Shown: positions 35,880 to 45,372, numbered from the stretch's first letter. The stretch: DNA of 64,000 nucleotides from Geminicoccaceae bacterium (GCA_028285265.1 JANQPX010000035.1:229203-293202); one strand, 5' to 3'. Numbers and translations: made by a program. Notes: generated by a model not told the origin, from the letters alone.

Positions 35880-37859
35880 CTACTGGCGAAGCTGGCCTTC
35901 GATCCAGGCTTTTCCTCCGCCATTCTGGCTAATCGTGCTGTCATTGTGCACGTCGAAGGTCACCATCTTTTCCCAAAGGATATCGGCACCAGCGACGACA
36001 GCATCGGCGACTTCCTTAGCGCTCATGCCATAGTCGAAACCAACACGCTGGACGGCGGTGATGAGGTTGACCGGTACCATCTGCGAATTCAGGCGGACAG
36101 TCGCGGTATATGGCCCCTTCCCGGTGAGCTTATCGCCATCGATCTCGTAAGGTGCCCAACGATTGCCAAGTGGCTCGATACCCTTGCGGTGGTTCCGCTC
36201 GGTCGTTGGCTCGCCTGCAAACACCAGGGATAGCGTCGTCGGACGAACGATCGGCAGTGCGGTGACGGTGTAAGGGATTGGGATCACAGCCTCACGCTCA
36301 CCGCCCCGCCCCTGGGTCACGACAAACTTGGACTGAAGATTAAAGAGGAACGGATCCTCAGGCAATTCGCCATTGTGAACATAGAGCGAGTGCAGATCGC
36401 GCAAATCACCATTCGGATCGCGATCGCCGGAGACGAAGACCACATTGCCCTCGGCATCTTTGACCGTCACCTCAAGCCAAACGACACGCTCGCCGGTGAA
36501 GCCAGTCGGGACATTGTGGCCATCGGTGATGTTCTTCACTTCGACCTCGAACTCGATACCGTCAGCACTGGCTTCCTCGATCCGAATGTCACCGAGATGA
36601 TAACCGTTCCGGAGCACTTCGAGACGCTTCTTGCGAGCGAAGTCCAATCGCTCGAACTGCGTATCGAGAATCTCTCGGGCATCATAGCGATCATCGATCG
36701 ATGCCCAGGACTCCGGAAACTCATAGTCAGACGGCGCGCTGTCCTCGAACGCATCCGTCCCCCAGCCAGCCTCGTGGTCGAATTCTAGCCATTGCTCCAG
36801 CGTCGCAAGCTGCTGCGCATCTGCATTATGGGGAAAGATCCCTGGATGGATAACCGAATAGTCCGGTCCAGAGAACAGATGATTTGAGAGCTTTCGAGGT
36901 TTCGTTGGCACACCACCGACAACCGCGGCCGGACCATAATCGAAATCGGAAGGGATGCCTTGGATCTTACCCATATGGCAATCCTGACAGGTCACACCAC
37001 GATCGGCAGCGGGCGACAGCCGGTATTCGCTGAAGGCCTCTTCCAAGCGGAAGCCATTGAAGAGCGTCACGTCGTGGCACGATCCACAAAATGTCGGTGT
37101 CGAGATAGGCTCGAACTTCTTGGCTTCTGTATGAATTTTGCGGCCGAGTTCGTCTTCCTCGGTGACGACACGATACTTGTCGTCTTTAAGGACGCGCTCC
37201 ATCTCGGCATTGCCTTCCGGTCCCATCACCGGATCAAGCAGGCTGCCTTCGGCCAATGCCAAGCGGCCGCTGACTTTATTGTACCCCTTGGTGATGCGGT
37301 GGCAGACGACGCAGGTGATGCCTTCCCGCGACGTCGGATGCCGCTCTAAGTTCGAGATGAATGGGCTCTCGCCGAGATTGGCACCAACCTGGTTGTGGCA
37401 GCGAAGGCAAAAGTCGCCCATCGAGCTCGACGTACTGAAATTCAGAAAATTGTTGATCGCCATATAGACGGGGCTGAGCTGTGCGTAGGAGTGCTGCGAA
37501 ATCGCCCACTCTTCGTACTGCTTCGGATGGCACGTGCCACAGGTTGCTGCGGAGGGATACCGGCTTTCGCCGAAGAGATCATCGTGCGCGGCCTGGGCAT
37601 CCTGAGGCTCATCGTCAGCATTGTCGACGACATCTTCCGTCGCAGCGACTTGGTACTCACCGCTGGCTGGGCCGAACGATCCTGGAGACAGATCGGCAAG
37701 CGTGGGAGCCTTGGTCACGACGTCGTCAGTCGGCGCGGCATGGACGGCGGCAGGCAGCAGAAGCATGCCGGCGAAAGCGACCGCCGTCGATACTGATCGT
37801 AACGATCGCAAGCGCTGCTCCACCCTTGTCTCAAGTCCCATGAAAATACCCAGTGTCAT
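35880..37859 (-). CDS. Secreted pentaheme cytochrome c
   Basis: A 659-residue protein whose ATG follows GGGGAG by about seven bases. The signal peptide ends near VHAA (residue 42). Five CxxCH sites lie at about 107, 151, 183, 258 and 291 (CGTCH, CLRCH, CVVCH, CGSCH, CQDCH), in the order found in cytochrome c554/multiheme families. The last 350 residues lack hemes and include an immunoglobulin-like beta segment (EFEVEVKNITDGHNVPTGF) close to that of other large multiheme proteins. The protein could act as a terminal reductase or as the periplasmic partner of the barrel protein downstream. Confidence 0.83.
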   Translation of the reverse strand: MTLGIFMGLETRVEQRLRSLRSVSTAVAFAGMLLLPAAVHAAPTDDVVTKAPTLADLSPGSFGPASGEYQVAATEDVVDNADDEPQDAQAAHDDLFGESRYPSAATCGTCHPKQYEEWAISQHSYAQLSPVYMAINNFLNFSTSSSMGDFCLRCHNQVGANLGESPFISNLERHPTSREGITCVVCHRITKGYNKVSGRLALAEGSLLDPVMGPEGNAEMERVLKDDKYRVVTEEDELGRKIHTEAKKFEPISTPTFCGSCHDVTLFNGFRLEEAFSEYRLSPAADRGVTCQDCHMGKIQGIPSDFDYGPAAVVGGVPTKPRKLSNHLFSGPDYSVIHPGIFPHNADAQQLATLEQWLEFDHEAGWGTDAFEDSAPSDYEFPESWASIDDRYDAREILDTQFERLDFARKKRLEVLRNGYHLGDIRIEEASADGIEFEVEVKNITDGHNVPTGFTGERVVWLEVTVKDAEGNVVFVSGDRDPNGDLRDLHSLYVHNGELPEDPFLFNLQSKFVVTQGRGGEREAVIPIPYTVTALPIVRPTTLSLVFAGEPTTERNHRKGIEPLGNRWAPYEIDGDKLTGKGPYTATVRLNSQMVPVNLITAVQRVGFDYGMSAKEVADAVVAGADILWEKMVTFDVHNDSTISQNGGGKAWIEGQLRQ

Positions 37860-38348
37860 GTTTGACTCCCCCAAAGCAATGCCAGCCCGACACAGGCGTT
37901 CTTGATGTCCCACCGCTGATCTAATGCGCCAAGCCTATGGGACTAATTTCCAATTGTGAGCTGTTTTACTTAGACGATAGGCCCAGGGATGACAACCTAC
38001 GGTGCCGACAAATATTAACAATTAGCAATGTCAATGCGGCAGACGCGTAAGACAAATAACATCGGTCATCTTGTGATTGCGAAACTGTTGTCATTGCTCT
38101 GGCGGTTATCATGCCTCAAATCCGAGGACCATTGGATTTTTTGAGGAGCACTTCACCGCTAAGGCGATCATCTTCCAAGACGTCATCCGTGTCGCCTCTG
38201 ACGCGATCTTTGTCAGCATCATCGCCTTAACACGGGCGATCCCTCAGGTCAGTTCGACCCTCGACAGCTTTCGTTTGGCGCCCCCGTCTTGGTCTTGCCA
38301 AGGTCGCTTTTCCCGATTTGACTGAACACACATAACGGAGGCATAGCT
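37860..38348. other. Divergent intergenic region right of the cytochrome locus
   Basis: This 489-base gap holds the promoters of the pentaheme and hydrolase genes. It is AT-rich at 37960-38080. CCTCAAATCC (38114-38123) can pair with GGATTT and GAGG (38134-38146) apart from a three-base TTT bulge. I see no credible gene. Confidence 0.4.
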
Positions 38349-39230
38349 ATGGCATTGGCGATCGCTGGTGACGGTGTCCGGCTCTATTACGAAGAGGCCG
38401 GCAAGGGTGATGTGATGATCTTCGTCCACGAATTTGCCGGCGATCATCGCAGCTTTGAACCGCAAATGCGCTATTTCAGTCGGCGCTACCGGTGCATCAC
38501 CTTTGCCGCCCGCGGTTATCCTCCGTCAGATGTGCCGGCTGACGCTGATCAGTACGGTCAGAAAATCGCTGCAACGGATATTCTGGCCGTGCTTGACCAT
38601 GTCGGCGTCGAGCGCGCCCATATCGTCGGCTTGTCCATGGGCGCTTTTGCGACGCTTCACGCTGGTTTCGACTTTCCGAACCGCGCACACTCCCTCGTCC
38701 TCGCCGGCATCGGCTACGGCGCTGAGTTGGAACGTCAAGAGGAGTTTCGCGTGCTTTCGGAGCAGGCGGCGGTGGCGTTCGAGGTCCAGGGGGCGGAGGC
38801 CTTTGCCAAGATCTACGGGGCAAGTGCCGCGCGCGTTCAGTTTCAAGCGAAGGACCCACGAGGATGGCAGGACATGGTGGATGGGCTCGCTGGGCATGAT
38901 CCCGTCGGCAGCGCGAACACCATGCGTGGCGTCCAGGCCAGACGCCCGTCTCTCTATGCACTTGAGGATCAACTCAGAGCGCTTGATCTGCCGACGCTCA
39001 TTCTTTGTGGTGACGAAGATGACCATACGCTCCAGCCCGGCATCTTCCTAAAACGCATGATCAAGGCATCGGGTCTGATGGTGTTACCGAAAACCGGCCA
39101 TGCCCTCAATCTCGAGGAGCCGGATCTTGTCAACCAAGCCATCGCTGCCTTTCTTACGCAGGTGGAGGCAGGGCGCTGGGAGCCACGCGACCCAAGGGCC
39201 GATCCCAATCAGATCATCAGAACCAAGTGA
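38349..39230 (+). CDS. Alpha/beta hydrolase
   Basis: A 293-residue alpha/beta-hydrolase with the oxyanion region VHEFAGDHRSFEPQ, a nucleophile elbow GLSMGAFATLHAG, a likely acid in LILCGDEDD and the final histidine in KTGHALNLEEPD. This organisation suits esterases, dehalogenase-like or C-C-bond hydrolases; the substrate cannot be told. An ACGGAGG ribosome site precedes the ATG. It is convergent with the FMN enzyme gene. Confidence 0.87.
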   Translation: MALAIAGDGVRLYYEEAGKGDVMIFVHEFAGDHRSFEPQMRYFSRRYRCITFAARGYPPSDVPADADQYGQKIAATDILAVLDHVGVERAHIVGLSMGAFATLHAGFDFPNRAHSLVLAGIGYGAELERQEEFRVLSEQAAVAFEVQGAEAFAKIYGASAARVQFQAKDPRGWQDMVDGLAGHDPVGSANTMRGVQARRPSLYALEDQLRALDLPTLILCGDEDDHTLQPGIFLKRMIKASGLMVLPKTGHALNLEEPDLVNQAIAAFLTQVEAGRWEPRDPRADPNQIIRTK

Positions 39231-39258
39231 ACATTGGCGGCGCTGCGTCGACCGCCGT

Positions 39259-40545
39259 TCAACCATTTCGCCAAAGACCGTAAGAGCGTGCAACGGGCAT
39301 GGCCGCCTGCACGTCACGTCCGACGCTGTCATCCTGACTTGCGAACAGCCGCTCACTGGCATTGTCACCATTATCGCCATGAAGGCCACGCGGTCGCCAA
39401 TCCCCCCGGTGGCTTAGGCAACGTCGATCGAGATCACCGATGCCATCCCACCCGCTAAGCGTCAGGACGCGGTCGATATCGTTCTTGAGAATTTCCAGCA
39501 TGCGGCTGACCCCAGCTTGACCACCTGCGGCAAGCCCGAAGAGTTGCGGGCGTCCGACCAGACAGGCGGTGGCGCCGAGTGCCAAGGCTTTGACCACGTC
39601 GCTTCCGCGCCTAATCCCTCCGTCAATCAGGACGGGCACACGACCACCGACAAGATCAACAATGGGCGGCAAGGCACGAATCGACGAGATAGCGCCGTCG
39701 AGCTGGCGACCGCCGTGATTGGAGACAATGAGCCCATCAACGCCATGCTCCAGTGCCAACCTTGCCTCTTCGGGATGAAGCACCCCTTTGAGCAAAAAGG
39801 GTCCCGGCCAAATCGAGCGAAGCCAGTCGACGTCCCGCCAACTCATGGTCGGATCGAGAATGTCGGCCACATACTTACCAAGGGAGAGAATGTCGCTTCG
39901 TTCGTCCGTCACATAATTCGCCATGGTGATCTTGGGCGTGCGCGCCATGCTCAAGAGCCATGGCAGGCAGCGGATCATGTCAAATCCGTGTCGAAGCCTG
40001 GGTTTCGGTGGGATGACAAAGCCATTGGCTAAATCGCGCTCACGCTGCCCCAGAACCTGGTTGTCGATGGTGAGGACGAGCGCCTTGTAACCTGCATTTT
40101 TTGCGCGCTCAGCGAAGGATTTCACCAAGCCGCGATCGCGATACATAAAGGTCTGGAACCATTTCTGCCCGGTCGATTGATTGGCTAGATCCTCGATATT
40201 GACAGTTGATCCATGGCTCATGACGTAGACGGTCCCAGCGTCATGTGCTGCTTCGGCCGCCGCCACCTCCCCCCTCGGCCAAACCATACCGGCCAGACCG
40301 GTCGGTCCGATGAGAACGGGAAGCTCCAGTCGATGGCCAAAGAGCTCGATTGAAAGGTCTCGGGTCGATGTACCGTTCAGCGGCTGGGGCACAAACTCGA
40401 ACGCATCAAAGTCGCTTTCGTTCCGAACACGGGTGACTTCATCTTCGGCGCCACCGTCGATGAAGTCGAACACCATGCGCGGCAAGCGCTTTTGGGCCTG
40501 CCGGCGAAGGACGTCGAAACTGTAGGCGCTGGTCACGCGATTCAT
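39259..40545 (-). CDS. FMN-dependent alpha-hydroxyacid dehydrogenase (LldD/glycolate oxidase family)
   Basis: A 428-residue enzyme using FMN to oxidise an L-2-hydroxyacid. The N-terminus has FDFIDGGAEDE, the middle PTGLAGMVWPRGE, and the active site VSNHGGRQLDG with the catalytic histidine, followed by DGGIRRGSDVVKALALGA. The family normally ends near GWDGIGDLDR (about residue 375). Here about fifty Arg/Gly/Asp-rich residues follow, and a TAA in the next frame sits directly after that point. The tail may come from loss of the normal stop. The substrate (lactate, glycolate or mandelate) is open. Confidence 0.85.
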   Translation of the reverse strand: MNRVTSAYSFDVLRRQAQKRLPRMVFDFIDGGAEDEVTRVRNESDFDAFEFVPQPLNGTSTRDLSIELFGHRLELPVLIGPTGLAGMVWPRGEVAAAEAAHDAGTVYVMSHGSTVNIEDLANQSTGQKWFQTFMYRDRGLVKSFAERAKNAGYKALVLTIDNQVLGQRERDLANGFVIPPKPRLRHGFDMIRCLPWLLSMARTPKITMANYVTDERSDILSLGKYVADILDPTMSWRDVDWLRSIWPGPFLLKGVLHPEEARLALEHGVDGLIVSNHGGRQLDGAISSIRALPPIVDLVGGRVPVLIDGGIRRGSDVVKALALGATACLVGRPQLFGLAAGGQAGVSRMLEILKNDIDRVLTLSGWDGIGDLDRRCLSHRGDWRPRGLHGDNGDNASERLFASQDDSVGRDVQAAMPVARSYGLWRNG

Positions 40546-40806
40546 CCAAAAGCCTTTATGTCATCAAGCTTATAGCGAAAGAACCGAAGCCGAACATCCA
40601 GCCAGCGATGCCTGGACGATGCATCCTGGTGGACCATAAGGCTTCTTGAGAATTCCACCAGTCATTATCGCTTTGCTACCCTCAATAGATAGGCGGAGAA
40701 AAGATACTCGCAGCCGTCGCATTGTCAGGACGATCAAAAGGCGACAAAATATAATTTCGGGCAGAGTTTAGGCTCTGTTTGGGGGGCGATTTCAGAGGGG
40801 TGAGCA

Positions 40807-41235
40807 TTGGCGATTTCCAAGGCGACCTTGGCAGCGATTCAACAGGCTTATCAGGTTTGGGCTGAGACCAAAGGCGATGACGTAAGCGCACTGCTGGATC
40901 TCATGACCGATGATGTCGAGGTGACCACCTTACCGGATGGGCGAGAGCCTTTGGCGTTTACCAAGGCGTGCCACGGCAAGGCTGAAATGACCCAGTATTT
41001 TCATGCCCTTATCGGCGATTGGTCTATCGTGCACGCCGATATGGAAGACATGATTAGCGAGCGAAATCTGGTCGTGGTGCTCCTCACCACATGCTGGAAG
41101 AATCGGCGCACAGACAAGGAATTTACCAGCCCTGCCGCGCATGTCTGGCGGTTTCGCGACGAGCACGCCTACCAAATTCGGCTCTTTTTCGACTCGGCCA
41201 AGTGGAGCGCCGCGGCGGACGGCAAATCGCGTTAG
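40807..41235 (+). CDS. SnoaL/NTF2-like protein
   Basis: A 142-residue protein of the NTF2-like superfamily: helical start (AIQQAYQVWAETKGDDVSALL), then MTDDVEVTTLPDG, FHALIGDWSIVHADMEDMI and a strand pair (AAHVWRFRDEHAYQIRLFFD). Members are cone-shaped enzymes or ligand binders. The TTG start is supported by GAGGGG six bases upstream. It is divergent from the FMN enzyme gene and may act with it. Confidence 0.78.
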   Translation: MAISKATLAAIQQAYQVWAETKGDDVSALLDLMTDDVEVTTLPDGREPLAFTKACHGKAEMTQYFHALIGDWSIVHADMEDMISERNLVVVLLTTCWKNRRTDKEFTSPAAHVWRFRDEHAYQIRLFFDSAKWSAAADGKSR

Positions 41236-41370
41236 TGTCGCGACGGCGACCGTGCGCAACAGAGCCCGAGATTGTCCTGTTGTCAGTGTAGATTGTGCAG
41301 CATTGCATCGGTTCGATTGAACACAGAAACATCGCGACAATCGTTGGTCTCATAGGGTCCTTGAACACGA

Positions 41371-41394
41371 AAAGAGGCGGCTTTCGCCGCCTCT
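41371..41394 (-). terminator. Intrinsic terminator of the glp operon
   Basis: AGAGGCGGC pairs with GCCGCCTCT around a four-base loop. On the minus strand the stem is followed by TTTCGTGTT, a short T-run. It lies 64 bases past the glpV stop. Confidence 0.7.
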
Positions 41395-41400
41395 CCACTG

Positions 41401-41431
41401 GCGGGGACAAGCGTGCAACACGTGTCCCCGC
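41401..41431. other. Second hairpin after glpV
   Basis: GCGGGGACA (41401-41409) pairs with TGTCCCCGC (41423-41431). Being nearer to glpV than the terminator, it may protect the 3' end of the transcript. Confidence 0.5.
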
Positions 41432-41457
41432 ACAGTCATAGTCGTGTCAGTCTTGCC

Positions 41458-43179
41458 TCAACCTTCCCAGGACTTGATCAGCTCGTCGTAGTCGACGGTT
41501 TCACCTTGAGGCTTCTCGTTGTCAAGTTTGGCCTTAGGCGATCCTTCCTGATCGAGCCAGACGCTGGCATCCTGCTCGTCGTTCAGCTTGGGGCCACAGT
41601 CGCCTTGGACGCCGGCACGCTCGATGCGAGCCATCACTTTGTCCATTTCTTCAGCGAGATTATCCATGGCGGTGTCAGGCGTCACTTCACCGGCGACGGC
41701 TTCACCGATGTTCTGCCACCAGAGCTGGGCGAGCTTGGGATAATCAGGGACGTTGGTGCCAGACGGCGTCCACTGGACGCGAGCTGGACTCCGGTAGAAT
41801 TCCACCAGACCGCCGAGCTTCGGCGCTCTTTCGGTGAAGCTCTCGTGGTTGATGTCACTGTCCCGGATGATGGTCAGACCGACATGGCTCTTTTTCAATG
41901 ACACCGTTTTCGAGACGGTGAACTGCGCATAGAGCCAGGCAGCCTTGGCGCGATCCTCAGGAGTCGACTTCATCAGAGTCCAGGAACCCGCGTCCTGATA
42001 GCCGAGCTTCTGCCCCTCTTCCCAATAAGGTCCATGCGGGCTTGGAGCCATGCGCCAGAGCGGGTTTCCGTCCGCGTCGACGGTGTTGTTACCTTCGGAT
42101 TGTGGCGCCACCATGGAGGCGGTGAAGGCGGTGTACCAGAAGATCTGTTGAGCGACATTACCCTTCGCGAGGGATGGTAGGGACTGATAGAAGTCCATGC
42201 CCAGGGCACCTGGAGGGGCATATTTCCGCAGCCATTCCATGTACTTGTTGAGGGCGTATTTGGCAGCCGGGCCATTCGTGCCGCCACCGCGAGAGACCGA
42301 TGCGCCGACAGGGTTGCAACCGTCAACACGAATGCCCCATTCATCGACAGGGATGCCGTTCGGCAGACCTTTGTCGCCAGCACCCGCCATCGAGAGCCAA
42401 GCGTCCGTGAACCGCCAGCCTAGATCAGGCGCCTTTTTGCCGTAGTCCATATGCCCGTAGACCGCGACACCATCGATCTCCTTGACGTGCTCGGAGAAAT
42501 ATTCGGCGATGTCCTCATAGGCTGACCAGTTGACGGGCACGCCGAGGTCGTAACCATAGATCTCCTTGAAGCCGGCCTTGATGTCGGGGTCGGTGAACCA
42601 GTCGTAGCGGAACCAGTAAAGGTTCGCGAATTGCTGATCCGGCAATTGGTAGAGCTTACCATCGGGACCGGTGGTGAACTCCTTGCCGATGAAGTCGTCA
42701 ACATCGAGGGTAGGTAGGGTGACGTCGGCGCCCTCATTCGCCATCCAGTCCGTGAGGTTGCGGACTTTCTGATAGCGGCTGTGAGTACCGATGAGATCCG
42801 AATCATTGATGTAAGCGTCGTAGATGTTTTCGTCTGACTGCATTTGTGTCTGCAGCTTTTCGATAACATCGCCTTCCTGGATCAGGTCATGCGTGACCTT
42901 GATGCCGGTGATTTCCTCGAACGCCTTCGTCAGCGTCTCGGACTCGTAAGAATGGGTCGGGATGGTTTCGGAGACGACTTTGATCTCCATGCCCTTGAAA
43001 GGCTCGGCGGCGTTCACAAACCATTCCATCTCGGTCATCTGCTCGTCTTTCGAGAGCGTTGAGGGCTGGAATTCGCTATCGATCCATTGTTCGGCTGCGG
43101 CCATATCGGCCCATGCGGGCGCGCTAAGGCCTAGCGCCAGTGCCACTGCAGCACTGGAGAGGAGGGTTTTTCGAAGCAT
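41458..43179 (-). CDS. glpV: Glycerol ABC transporter substrate-binding protein
   Basis: A 573-residue extracytoplasmic solute-binding protein of the carbohydrate type (family 1). A signal peptide ending in PAWADM starts right after a GGGAGAA ribosome site, fixing the ATG at 43179. The mature protein has EMEWFVNAAEPFKGMEIKVV near the start and a long two-lobe body with several Trp and Tyr residues. Gene order and size match the glpV gene of the Rhizobium glycerol transporter GlpSTPQUV. It is the last gene of the operon. Confidence 0.88.
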   Translation of the reverse strand: MLRKTLLSSAAVALALGLSAPAWADMAAAEQWIDSEFQPSTLSKDEQMTEMEWFVNAAEPFKGMEIKVVSETIPTHSYESETLTKAFEEITGIKVTHDLIQEGDVIEKLQTQMQSDENIYDAYINDSDLIGTHSRYQKVRNLTDWMANEGADVTLPTLDVDDFIGKEFTTGPDGKLYQLPDQQFANLYWFRYDWFTDPDIKAGFKEIYGYDLGVPVNWSAYEDIAEYFSEHVKEIDGVAVYGHMDYGKKAPDLGWRFTDAWLSMAGAGDKGLPNGIPVDEWGIRVDGCNPVGASVSRGGGTNGPAAKYALNKYMEWLRKYAPPGALGMDFYQSLPSLAKGNVAQQIFWYTAFTASMVAPQSEGNNTVDADGNPLWRMAPSPHGPYWEEGQKLGYQDAGSWTLMKSTPEDRAKAAWLYAQFTVSKTVSLKKSHVGLTIIRDSDINHESFTERAPKLGGLVEFYRSPARVQWTPSGTNVPDYPKLAQLWWQNIGEAVAGEVTPDTAMDNLAEEMDKVMARIERAGVQGDCGPKLNDEQDASVWLDQEGSPKAKLDNEKPQGETVDYDELIKSWEG

Positions 43180-43238
43180 TGATGGTTCTCCCTGTTTGCT
43201 TCCCTTGGTGATCATAACAAACGGTCTTACCGCGCCGG

Positions 43239-43520
43239 TCATACGAGCCAAAAGACAATGGCAGCGTAGACCAAGGCGACAGCTAATCCACCCCAGAGAG
43301 GTGGACCGGCGATAGCGAGCCAGGCCAGGTTGATAAAGGCTGACCCAAGCAATGAAATAAAGAGGCGGTCGCCACGGGTGGTGGGGATCCCGAGGATACC
43401 GACGCGCTCAATCGTCGGGTATTTGATCTGGAGGATCGTGAACGTGATGAGCAGGAGCGCAATGACGACGAAGAAAATCGCCGTTGGTACCGTCCAGGCC
43501 ATCCAGGAGAGATCAAGCAT
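43239..43520 (-). CDS. glpU: DUF2160 small membrane protein of the glycerol transporter
   Basis: A 93-residue protein with two or three membrane helices: AWTVPTAIFFVVIALLLITF at the N-terminus, and LLGSAFINLAWLAIAG with VALVYAAIVFWLV at the end. DUF2160 proteins occur in glycerol-type ABC operons between permease and binding-protein genes. In Rhizobium the matching gene is called glpU. Its job is not known. It has a clear GGGAG-like ribosome site upstream. Confidence 0.85.
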   Translation of the reverse strand: MLDLSWMAWTVPTAIFFVVIALLLITFTILQIKYPTIERVGILGIPTTRGDRLFISLLGSAFINLAWLAIAGPPLWGGLAVALVYAAIVFWLV

Positions 43521-43542
43521 CTTTTGACATCACTCCCTTTGA

Positions 43543-44412
43543 CTAAACACGACCGAGGGCAAAGCCCTTCGCCATGTAATTGCGGACGAAGTAGATGACG
43601 AGCGCGCCAGGCACGATGGTCAAGATGCCGGCAGCGGCAAGCAGCCCCCAATCGAGGCCCGTTGCTGACACCGTCCGGGTCATCACCGCAGCAATCGGCT
43701 TGGCTTCGGTGGTTGTCAGCGTCCGTGCCATGAGCAACTCGACCCAAGAAAACATGAAACAGAAGAACGCAGTCACGCCGATCCCAGTTTTGATGAGGGG
43801 CATGAAGACGGTCACGAAGAAGCGCGGCAAGCTATAACCGTCGATGTAAGCCATCTCATCGACCTCACGCGGCACCGAGGACATGAAGCCTTCGAGAATC
43901 CAAACGGCGAGCGGGACGTTAAAGAGACAGTGAGCGAGCGCGACGGCGATATGCGTGTCGATCAGGCCGACGGTGGAATAGAGCTGGAAGAACGGCAAAA
44001 GAAACACGGCAGGCGGTGCCATGCGATTGGTAAGAAGCCAGAAGAAAAGATGTTTGTCGCCGAGAAAGCGGTAGCGGGAAAAGGCGTAGGCAGCGGGCAA
44101 TGCTACGGTCAGCGATATGATCGTGTTCAAGGAAACATAAATGATCGAGTTGATGTAGCCCGAATACCAAGACGGGTCGCCGAAGATTTTGGCGTAATTG
44201 GCAAGCGTGACATTCGTCGGAATCAGGCTGAAATTGCTCAAGATGTCGGCGTTGGGACGCAGCGACATATTCAGCATCCAGTAGATCGGCAACATCAGGA
44301 GAAAGAGATAGAACGCAAGCGCCAAGCTTCCCAAATGGCGACGAAACCAGCCTGGCGAATCACTCGCCTTAGGAACCGTTGCCGTCGACGTGATGGTGGA
44401 TGCGGTTGCCAT
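43543..44412 (-). CDS. glpQ: Glycerol ABC transporter permease
   Basis: A 289-residue permease of the MalG type with six membrane helices. The EAA motif region is EVDEMAYIDGYSLPRFFVTVFMPL split around residue 200, preceded by a helix with FNVPLAVWILEGF. The N-terminus is Ser/Thr-rich and soluble. ATG 44412 starts one base after the glpP stop (TAA-C-ATG), so translation is coupled. It should pair with GlpP to form the channel. Confidence 0.92.
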   Translation of the reverse strand: MATASTITSTATVPKASDSPGWFRRHLGSLALAFYLFLLMLPIYWMLNMSLRPNADILSNFSLIPTNVTLANYAKIFGDPSWYSGYINSIIYVSLNTIISLTVALPAAYAFSRYRFLGDKHLFFWLLTNRMAPPAVFLLPFFQLYSTVGLIDTHIAVALAHCLFNVPLAVWILEGFMSSVPREVDEMAYIDGYSLPRFFVTVFMPLIKTGIGVTAFFCFMFSWVELLMARTLTTTEAKPIAAVMTRTVSATGLDWGLLAAAGILTIVPGALVIYFVRNYMAKGFALGRV

Positions 44413-44413
44413 G

Positions 44414-45283
44414 TTAAGCCTTATCCCCCGTACCGACATTTTGAAGTGCCTGGTAGAAAAGCCAGGAGAACAGAAGGACGATGAGGAAGTAGATGATGGA
44501 GAGTGCGGCCGCGGGTCCAAGATCGAACTGCCCGACCGCTAGCTTCACCAAGTAGATGGACAGGAATGTCGTACTGTTGCCGGGACCACCACCAGTGAGG
44601 ACGAAGGGCTCGGCATAGATGAGGAAGCTATCCATAAAGCGGAGCAGGATAGCGATCGTCAGGACCCCGCGCATCTTGGGAAGCTGGATATAGCGAAACA
44701 CAGACCAAGCGGATGCTCCGTCAATCTTGGCGGCTTGATAGTAGGCATCTGGGATGGATTTCAGACCGGCATAGGCGAGGAGAGCCACAAGCGGCGTCCA
44801 ATGCCAGACCTCCATCAGCATCAGTGTCACCCAGGCGTCAAACGGGTTGGCTGTGTGGTCGAATGGTATGCCGGCGCTATTAATGGCGGCACCGAACAAG
44901 CCGATGTCGGGGCGGGTGAAAATGATCCAGATCGTACCGATGACATTCCAGGGGATCAGCAAGGGAAGTGCAATTAGCACGAGGACGAGCGAGACAGTCC
45001 AGCCCTTTTTCGGCATGGCAAGAGCGATCAACACACCAAGCGGAATCTCGATCAACAGAACAAGACCCGAGAACAGAAACTGACGCCAAAGGGCTTCATG
45101 CAAGCGCTTGTCGGTGAGAACTTCACTAAACCATTCTGTACCGACCCAAAAACGTTCGTTCGGCCCAAAGATGTCCTGGACGGAGTAATTGACCACGGTC
45201 ATCAGGGGGATAATCGCGGAAAATGCGACCAGGATGAGGACAGGGAGAACCAGAAACCAAGCGCGATTGTTTTCAGGCTTCAT
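44414..45283 (-). CDS. glpP: Glycerol ABC transporter permease
   Basis: A 289-residue permease of the MalF type with about six helices, beginning FLVLPVLILVAFSAIIPLM. The EAA loop reads DAYYQAAKIDGASAWSVF. A GTG three bases upstream (45286) is an alternative start, but GGGGCAAGG suits the ATG better. The gap of about 135 bases before it, which contains a hairpin, is the largest inside the operon. Confidence 0.9.
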   Translation of the reverse strand: MKPENNRAWFLVLPVLILVAFSAIIPLMTVVNYSVQDIFGPNERFWVGTEWFSEVLTDKRLHEALWRQFLFSGLVLLIEIPLGVLIALAMPKKGWTVSLVLVLIALPLLIPWNVIGTIWIIFTRPDIGLFGAAINSAGIPFDHTANPFDAWVTLMLMEVWHWTPLVALLAYAGLKSIPDAYYQAAKIDGASAWSVFRYIQLPKMRGVLTIAILLRFMDSFLIYAEPFVLTGGGPGNSTTFLSIYLVKLAVGQFDLGPAAALSIIYFLIVLLFSWLFYQALQNVGTGDKA

Positions 45284-45372
45284 CACCTTGCCCCATCATC
45301 GTGACCGGTCGGCGTGTCGGCCGCCGATCTATTTTGACCATTGGCGCAACGCATGGCTGCCGCGTCCGGGTC

